Shown here piece after piece: positions 14,339 through 18,934 of a stretch of 18,934 nucleotides of DNA (position 1 is the stretch's first letter; the number at the start of each line of letters is the position of its first letter). The stretch lies in assembly GCA_903911805.1 (NCBI GenBank), contig CAIWET010000226.1:1-18934 (forward strand), read 5' to 3'. The stretch is from an uncultured Ignavibacteria bacterium (GTDB taxonomy: Bacteria > Bacteroidota > Ignavibacteria > Kapaibacteriales > UBA2268). The translations under genes were made by a program, and so were the position numbers. The notes below the pieces were generated by a model. The model saw only the letters and a list, made by a program, of their open reading frames with translations. It was not told the DNA's origin and made no database searches.

Positions 14339-15550
14339 ATGAATGAAATTAAAAAAATTGGGCTAATAACCAGTGGTGGAGATTGCGGTGGACTTAATGC
14401 TGCACTTTTAGGTGCAATTTATATGGCAAACCAAAAAGGTATTGAAGTAGTAATGATCCCAAATGGTTACGCTGGATTATATAATGTTGCTGATTTAGAA
14501 TTAAAGCCAGTTGATATTAATAGAGCCGAAAAGATTTTTGCAGCTCAGGCTGGATCAGAAGCTGGCCACTCAAGAGTAAAAATTAGTAAAATTAAAGATA
14601 CTGAAAAATATAATAAAATTAAAGATGGTCTTGCTAAGCAAGGAATTGATGCTTTAATTATTGCTGGTGGTGATGATACTGGTAGCGTAGTTGTTGATTT
14701 ATTTGAACAGGGTATTAAATGTATTCACGTTCCAAAAACAATGGATCTCGATTTGCAGACTTATTCAGTCGGTGGTGATTCTACAATTAATAGAATTTCC
14801 AGATTTGTTCAAGACTTGAGAACTACAGCGGTTACTCATAATAGAGCTTTGATAGTAGAAGTTTTCGGAAGATATGCAGGTCATACAGCATTTCGTGGCG
14901 GTATTGGTGCTGATGTAGATTGTATTTTGATTCCTGAAGTTCCAACAGACTTTGAAGTGGTTTATAAAGACTTCAAAGCAACATATATGAGAAGAATTAA
15001 AAATTCTGATGTAAAAGCTGGAACATATTTAATAGTTTGTGCCGAAGGTTTAAAAAATAGTGATGGAAATTTCATTTCTGATGATTCTGCAGGTATTGAC
15101 TCTTTTGGTCATACTAGATTAGCAGGTGCTGCAAAATACACAAGAAAACAATTAGAAAAATATATGTTTGCTGATCCTGATTGGGAACCATTCTTGAAAG
15201 AAAATGGAATTTTTGTTGAAGGAATTTATACTCATCCAGAAATTCGTGAAGTTCAATTAGGTCACTTAGTTCGTGCTGGTGAATCAAGTTCATATGATGT
15301 ATCTTTTGGTAAACAATGTGGAGCTTCGGCTGTAATGTTATTATTACAAGGAATTATCGGAGTTACAGTAGTAGGAATTGAAGGCGATAAAGTTAAGTAT
15401 ATGCCAACTAAAGAAGCTATTGTGCAGCGTCATGTTGATTTGAATGAAGTATCATTATTCGAAAATCTTGGAGTTTGCTTTGGAAGAAACTCTGAAGAAT
15501 TTAATCCAGTATTCGAAAAACAAGAAGGACATATCGTAAGATATTTATAA
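14339..15550 (+). CDS. Phosphofructokinase family, probably pyrophosphate-dependent, divergent clade
   Basis: This 403-residue protein phosphorylates fructose 6-phosphate, or a related sugar phosphate, at C1. The phosphoryl-donor motif is G-G-D-D-T at 110-114: Asp at the second position of the pair, where ATP enzymes have Gly, together with K133 in P-K-T-M-D, is the known signature of pyrophosphate use. Catalytic D136 and D138 are kept, although the intervening Asn of T-I-D-N-D is Leu. Other changes: the M-G-R motif is F-G-R (176-178), the usual Q-R-G-G is V-R-A-G (311-314), and the opening motif reads D-C-G-G-L-N at 15-20 rather than D-A-P-G-M-N. E200 in I-P-E is present. These point to a divergent subgroup, and sedoheptulose 7-phosphate or another sugar is a possible alternative substrate. 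It is monocistronic, diverging from murI and ending at a hairpin terminator. Confidence 0.88.
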   Translation: MNEIKKIGLITSGGDCGGLNAALLGAIYMANQKGIEVVMIPNGYAGLYNVADLELKPVDINRAEKIFAAQAGSEAGHSRVKISKIKDTEKYNKIKDGLAKQGIDALIIAGGDDTGSVVVDLFEQGIKCIHVPKTMDLDLQTYSVGGDSTINRISRFVQDLRTTAVTHNRALIVEVFGRYAGHTAFRGGIGADVDCILIPEVPTDFEVVYKDFKATYMRRIKNSDVKAGTYLIVCAEGLKNSDGNFISDDSAGIDSFGHTRLAGAAKYTRKQLEKYMFADPDWEPFLKENGIFVEGIYTHPEIREVQLGHLVRAGESSSYDVSFGKQCGASAVMLLLQGIIGVTVVGIEGDKVKYMPTKEAIVQRHVDLNEVSLFENLGVCFGRNSEEFNPVFEKQEGHIVRYL

Positions 15551-15572
15551 AAAAAATTGAATTTTTTTTTAG

Positions 15573-15606
15573 CAGCCATTTAATAATAAATAATTTTAAA
15601 TGGCTG
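15573..15606 (+). terminator. Hairpin terminator after the phosphofructokinase gene
   Basis: Perfect 10-bp arms, CAGCCATTTA at 15573-15582 and its reverse complement at 15597-15606, extend to 11 with one more pair across a loop of about 12 nt. A TTTTGTTTTT tract follows directly, as expected for a rho-independent terminator reading plus. On the minus strand the hairpin is followed by A rather than U, so it is not clearly bidirectional. It lies 22 nt after the phosphofructokinase stop, and it overlaps the last eight codons and stop of the convergent glycosyltransferase-like gene. Confidence 0.75.
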
Positions 15607-17124
15607 TTTTGTTTTTGTGAAATCTCTAAAATTATCTTTGAGTTTATTGCTTTTAATCGTATCATTCGTAAAGAAAGTAAGCGTATCATTCCCTAAAATG
15701 AAATTATTATCAATTATCATTGCGGCAGATTTTATCAATTTTCCATTTAAATTTTTCTCATTTTGAAACCAATTATTAAATACAGCGACAAAAGCTGAAT
15801 TTTTTGTTATTCTGATTATTTCGTCAGAATTGAACTTTTTATCTTTTATTAATCTTGCAACTTCAATATTTGCTAAACCTGCCAAATCAATTATTTTTGC
15901 GTTTGTATATAGTGAAGCAGCACCAATATCATTTAAGGCAACTTCGGAATTTTTATAATATCTCAAAATAAATTCGGCTGTTTTCAAAGGTTGAGAGTAA
16001 ATGTTATTAGTGGCAATAATTATTTTGGAGTATGATTCTAATCCTCTATAAAAAATTGGTACTGATAAAATTAGAAAATATATGATAATTTGACTTTTTG
16101 ATAAATAAATTTTTAAATTTTCTAAATTAATGATAATTTGAAATATTGATATAGCAACTAAAAATGCTTCATAACGATAGAACCACCTTGTTCTTCCAAA
16201 TTGTAAACAAAGCAATACAGCAACTAAAATGATTAAATTCAATATTAATAAATTCTTCGAATTACTTTTCTTTGAGTAATATATCGTTATTAAAGCAATT
16301 AAAATTATTATTGCCATATGTGGAGCAAGATAGATTTGTTTAGGAATTTGCAGGATAAAAAATTTGAAATTTTCTAAAAAATTAAGAGAAACTGATGATT
16401 TTAAATATATTGAATTTGGAAAAAGTAACCAACCTTTTGATAAAGATAAAATACTAAAACAAATTAGTACAATGGTCGATAAAAATATAATTATCAGCGC
16501 TTGCTTTTTTGATTTTTTATATAACAAATAAATTATAAATGGAATTATAAAGAAAATACTTTCAAGTCTTACAATTGGAGCAAACAAAAAAATCATAAAA
16601 GTAGCATCTGGATAATCAACCTTGTCTTTTTTCAAATATCGATTAAGCCATTCAATCATATAGAGCATTAACAAAATATGTAATATATGCTCAAGCCCTG
16701 TAAAATAAAGTGGCACAATTGGTACAGCTAAAATTCCAATCAATGTAATTAAGAATGATAAATAAACAGACTTAATATAATTGGAAATTAAGTAGAACAA
16801 GTAAATTATTAATATCGAGCCCAATAAGAAATTTAGATAAAATGGTATCATCGAATCAATTTTTGGAAAAATTGCAATTATTGTAGTCCAAAGTGGGGAA
16901 GACGATGAATTAGTAAAATCGGTATTCCTGATTCCCCAATGCCCTTGTGATTGCAAATTTTTCGCCATCGAGAGATGAATATATGCATCATCTAAAACAT
17001 AATTAAAAGTTCCATTTGTTTTTACAATCTGGAAATAATAAAACATAGTTAGTATAATGTTAATACCAATCAAAATAATTGACAATGATATTATTCTTTG
17101 AATTCTTTTTTTATATTCCAACAT
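15580..17124 (-). CDS. GT-C-type multi-pass glycosyltransferase-like membrane protein
   Basis: This 514-residue protein has about 10 hydrophobic helices (roughly 9-32, 92-113, 118-140, 146-160, 176-201, 208-228, 264-282, 291-308, 318-333 and 346-360) and a C-terminal soluble part. The first external loop carries the acidic pair D45-D46 followed by A-Y-I, then P-L-W-T at 77-80. F-T-G-L-E-H at 141-146 and R-W-F-Y-R-Y at 313-318 also fit GT-C enzymes that use lipid-linked sugar donors, such as AftB- and ArnT-like proteins. The C-terminal stretch with V-A-L-N-D-I-G at 395-401 is typical of the same uncharacterised group. Substrate unknown. It is the third gene of the cluster, starting 14 bp before the lipoprotein gene ends. 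The ATG position inside the upstream gene is supported by an AGG 5 nt upstream. Confidence 0.75.
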   Translation of the reverse strand: MLEYKKRIQRIISLSIILIGINIILTMFYYFQIVKTNGTFNYVLDDAYIHLSMAKNLQSQGHWGIRNTDFTNSSSSPLWTTIIAIFPKIDSMIPFYLNFLLGSILIIYLFYLISNYIKSVYLSFLITLIGILAVPIVPLYFTGLEHILHILLMLYMIEWLNRYLKKDKVDYPDATFMIFLFAPIVRLESIFFIIPFIIYLLYKKSKKQALIIIFLSTIVLICFSILSLSKGWLLFPNSIYLKSSVSLNFLENFKFFILQIPKQIYLAPHMAIIILIALITIYYSKKSNSKNLLILNLIILVAVLLCLQFGRTRWFYRYEAFLVAISIFQIIINLENLKIYLSKSQIIIYFLILSVPIFYRGLESYSKIIIATNNIYSQPLKTAEFILRYYKNSEVALNDIGAASLYTNAKIIDLAGLANIEVARLIKDKKFNSDEIIRITKNSAFVAVFNNWFQNEKNLNGKLIKSAAMIIDNNFILGNDTLTFFTNDTIKSNKLKDNFRDFTKTKQPFKIIYY

Positions 17125-17755
17125 CTAACCTGATTACTAAATCATATCTAGCAAAAATCAATGGGAAATACCTAACTGGAACTTTTTGTCCTTTAGTTTT
17201 TCCATATTCAGAAAGCAAATAAAACTGAGGTTTATTTTTAACAGCCTGAGAGAGAATTGCTGCAACATCTTCCGAGATCGAAATGATTTTTTTAGGAGTT
17301 CTATAATATTCTGAAATATTTACATTATTAAATTCGCCAATCAAGTAAGAGGGAGAGTCTGGGTCAGGCATCCAAGCAGAAGAATCAGCTTCAGCAGCCG
17401 TATGGCCTGGCTTTGGAATAGCAAAAGTTAAATAAAATCTGATGAATTCAAATTCAAGAGAATCTTTTTTAGGATTAAATGGGATTTTATTTTCTAACTG
17501 CAATGAATCAATCCAATAAGTCAATTGGTAAATCTGAGCATTTTTAATCCTATCAACATTATCATTAAATTCTTTGTAAATTGAGAGATTTGCAAAGTTA
17601 AAAGTTGAGTCTGGTGCTGCTTTATTATAAAAATTTGACCTAAAATTAATTGGTACCTGCAATTTAAATGAACTTAATGAATTAAGTGTATCATTATAAC
17701 AAGAATTCAAAATAATCGGCAAAAGCAATAAAAGTATTAATCTATATTTTTTCAT
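17111..17755 (-). CDS. Predicted lipoprotein of unknown function
   Basis: This 214-residue protein starts with Lys-Lys, a Leu-rich core and the lipobox L-N-S-C with the lipidated Cys at 19, so it is likely anchored to a membrane and, in this group, possibly exposed at the surface. The mature part is mixed and without repeats. It includes a P-x-P-D-x-P turn near 131-135 and ends in a beta-rich stretch. I do not recognise the family; DUF4270-like lipoproteins of Bacteroidota are a loose comparison only. The start abuts the end of the upstream gene (its stop codon occupies 17756-17758). AGGA at 17764-17767 lies 8 nt before the ATG, inside the last codons of that gene, suggesting translational coupling. 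Confidence 0.75.
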   Translation of the reverse strand: MKKYRLILLLLLPIILNSCYNDTLNSLSSFKLQVPINFRSNFYNKAAPDSTFNFANLSIYKEFNDNVDRIKNAQIYQLTYWIDSLQLENKIPFNPKKDSLEFEFIRFYLTFAIPKPGHTAAEADSSAWMPDPDSPSYLIGEFNNVNISEYYRTPKKIISISEDVAAILSQAVKNKPQFYLLSEYGKTKGQKVPVRYFPLIFARYDLVIRLDVGI

Positions 17756-18877
17756 TTATTTATTCCTAATTAATTTTTCAATTTTAATTTGTTCGATTTG
17801 TTCTTTTTTTCCGAAATGACCTAACCAGAAAGTAAAGCCTAATGAGATTACTGGCTGAGATGCATAAGCAAGGTCACCATGAATTTCAAAAAAACCAAGT
17901 TTATATGAAATGCCAGATAAAACTCTAAAGTTATTGAATGATTCAACATTCATAACCAAAGGGTCAGCAAATTGAACTTCCGGATAAGGACTATTAATTT
18001 TATTGGTCATATTTGATGTATCTTTAACAGCTTTAATTTGTCCATTAATACCTTCAAATTGCAGACCAAAATACCCTGTAAAATCATTTCCAAATCCTTT
18101 GCTGAAAAATGTTCCTGCAGACCAGGCTTTAATGTCTATTCCACCTTCTCTATGCATATTATGAAAACTTCCTGTAAATGCCCAACCCATTTGGTCAGCT
18201 GGATGAAATAATTTCATAAAATCGTCTATTCTTTGATTGACAGTTATTCCATAATAATAAAAAAGTTCACCTTGTAACTTTTCAGCTAAAAATCTAGTTC
18301 TTAATTGAGTTTGAGTTGGTAATCCAATAATCAATTGCAAAGCTGGCAAACCGAGCATCAAATTCATTTTATTACCCTCTACATACGCAACAGATTTAAT
18401 TGTAGAATCTAAATATGAATTACCATTATATTTATACGAACTATTTTGTGGATGCTGAGGAACGCTGAAAATTGGAGTAGATAAACCACCATAAATAGTT
18501 GGTTGCTGATTATTTCCAGTGGCATTATAGATTAAAACACCATTTCTGAATTCCGCGGTTTGAGTTACGTCAGTATTCCCATATCCTTGAGGCCTTTCGG
18601 CATTGAAATTCTTTTGATTGTCTGGAATAAATAAACTCATAAAAGATAAATCCACTGCAATTGACCATTCTTTTTGATAATTCGCATCGGTAAACGAATA
18701 TGAATTTAAGCTTTCTTCTAGAGTAGTAAAAAGTGGTTTTAAATAGCCTTCTAGATTTTTACTCGTGAAAATTGTAAAATCTTTTGAAATGGATAAATTT
18801 TCAACTGCATTCAAAAAATGAGTATTAAAAAATAGAACCAGAGCAACAAAAAGCGTCTTAAAGTAAAGATTTCTCAT
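17756..18877 (-). CDS. DUF6588-like outer-membrane beta-barrel protein
   Basis: With the start chosen here the protein has 373 residues: a signal peptide at about 1-20, an N-terminal region with Y-L-K-P-L followed by L-N-S (typical of the DUF6588 family), then repeated amphipathic segments rich in Gly, Tyr, Phe and Asn. Near the C-terminus are alternating aromatic segments and a closing strand ending in F-W-L-G-H-F, followed by a short charged tail. This fits a beta-barrel in the outer membrane; the function is unknown. An in-frame TTG at 18889 would add four residues, but it lies inside the -7 box and is not used here. The ATG at 18877 puts the Lys/Phe-rich signal peptide at residue 1. It heads the cluster with the lipoprotein and GT-C-like protein. 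Confidence 0.78.
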   Translation of the reverse strand: MRNLYFKTLFVALVLFFNTHFLNAVENLSISKDFTIFTSKNLEGYLKPLFTTLEESLNSYSFTDANYQKEWSIAVDLSFMSLFIPDNQKNFNAERPQGYGNTDVTQTAEFRNGVLIYNATGNNQQPTIYGGLSTPIFSVPQHPQNSSYKYNGNSYLDSTIKSVAYVEGNKMNLMLGLPALQLIIGLPTQTQLRTRFLAEKLQGELFYYYGITVNQRIDDFMKLFHPADQMGWAFTGSFHNMHREGGIDIKAWSAGTFFSKGFGNDFTGYFGLQFEGINGQIKAVKDTSNMTNKINSPYPEVQFADPLVMNVESFNNFRVLSGISYKLGFFEIHGDLAYASQPVISLGFTFWLGHFGKKEQIEQIKIEKLIRNK

Positions 18878-18886
18878 AAAAGTTCC

Positions 18887-18894
18887 CAATAATA
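18887..18894 (-). promoter_or_regulatory. -7-like promoter box (TATTATTG) of the DUF6588-like gene
   Basis: The minus strand reads TATCGTATTATTG, one mismatch from TAnnTTTG and sharing the preceding TCG with two other boxes in the window. It ends 9 nt before the ATG, so transcription would start within a few bases of the start codon. No -33 element is clear. Confidence 0.35.
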
Positions 18895-18934
18895 CGATAA
18901 AATATCCATTTTTAAAAAATAATTAATATTCAAA

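Noticed and set aside
15501..15689. 62-codon minus-strand frame across the phosphofructokinase end
   Set aside because: It overlaps the phosphofructokinase gene, the terminator and the end of the GT-C-like gene in another frame, has no recognisable start signal and no family resemblance.
18878..18889. TTG start four codons upstream for the DUF6588-like protein
   Set aside because: The TTG is part of the -7-like box, and the downstream ATG gives a normal signal peptide start.

Overview
The window is 18.9 kb of low-GC DNA (roughly 30% G+C by eye) that reads as ordinary chromosome from a member of the Bacteroidota/Chlorobiota (FCB) group, possibly an Ignavibacteria- or Kapabacteria-like lineage. 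The evidence is a giant secreted protein with choice-of-anchor (ASPM/SPD-2/Hydin-like) domains and a type IX secretion C-terminal sorting domain, a DUF6588-like outer-membrane protein, and TAnnTTTG-type -7 promoter boxes (TATTTTTG) just upstream of several gene starts. The group-level call is fairly secure; the finer placement is inference. No rRNA, tRNA, CRISPR array, transposase or integrase was seen, and no stretch over 300 bases lacks a gene.

Region A (1-5326, all on the minus strand). The first 19 bases hold the start of a gene that runs off the left edge, with its own -7 box. Next comes a three-gene surface cluster, in transcription order: a 1258-residue T9SS-exported protein (VWA-like, WD40, ASH and cohesin-like domains), a four-helix membrane protein, and a PAP2-type phosphatase. 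Gaps are only 11-12 bp, and a good -7 box lies ahead of the first gene.

Region B (5383-14216, minus strand). A tight seven-gene run is transcribed in the order murI (glutamate racemase), a GYP-variant HD-GYP protein, a stand-alone receiver protein, holA (DNA polymerase III delta), a KimA-like APC-superfamily transporter, a PBP4/DacB-type carboxypeptidase with a long lysine-rich insert, and a MalG-type ABC permease. Gaps are 1-37 bp, with one ATGA overlap. After 71 bp follows a CheB-type receiver fused to a CheD deamidase domain. The run mixes peptidoglycan synthesis and remodelling with signalling, replication and ion transport.

Region C (14181-15606). murI and a plus-strand phosphofructokinase-family gene diverge from a 158-bp intergenic region that carries a -7 box for each direction. 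The phosphofructokinase has pyrophosphate-type active-site signatures and several substitutions in otherwise constant motifs. It ends at a hairpin terminator that overlaps the last codons of the convergent gene.

Region D (15580-18894, minus strand). A three-gene envelope cluster encodes a DUF6588-like beta-barrel protein, a lipoprotein of unknown function, and a GT-C-type multi-pass glycosyltransferase-like protein. The genes are abutting or overlapping.

Most of the window is conventional. The items most worth following are the CheB-receiver/CheD fusion, the HD-GYP protein with a probable metal-ligand Asp-to-Asn change, the lysine-rich PBP4 insert, the divergent phosphofructokinase, and the near-leaderless promoter arrangement at two genes. 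I did not find a clearly new multi-gene system.
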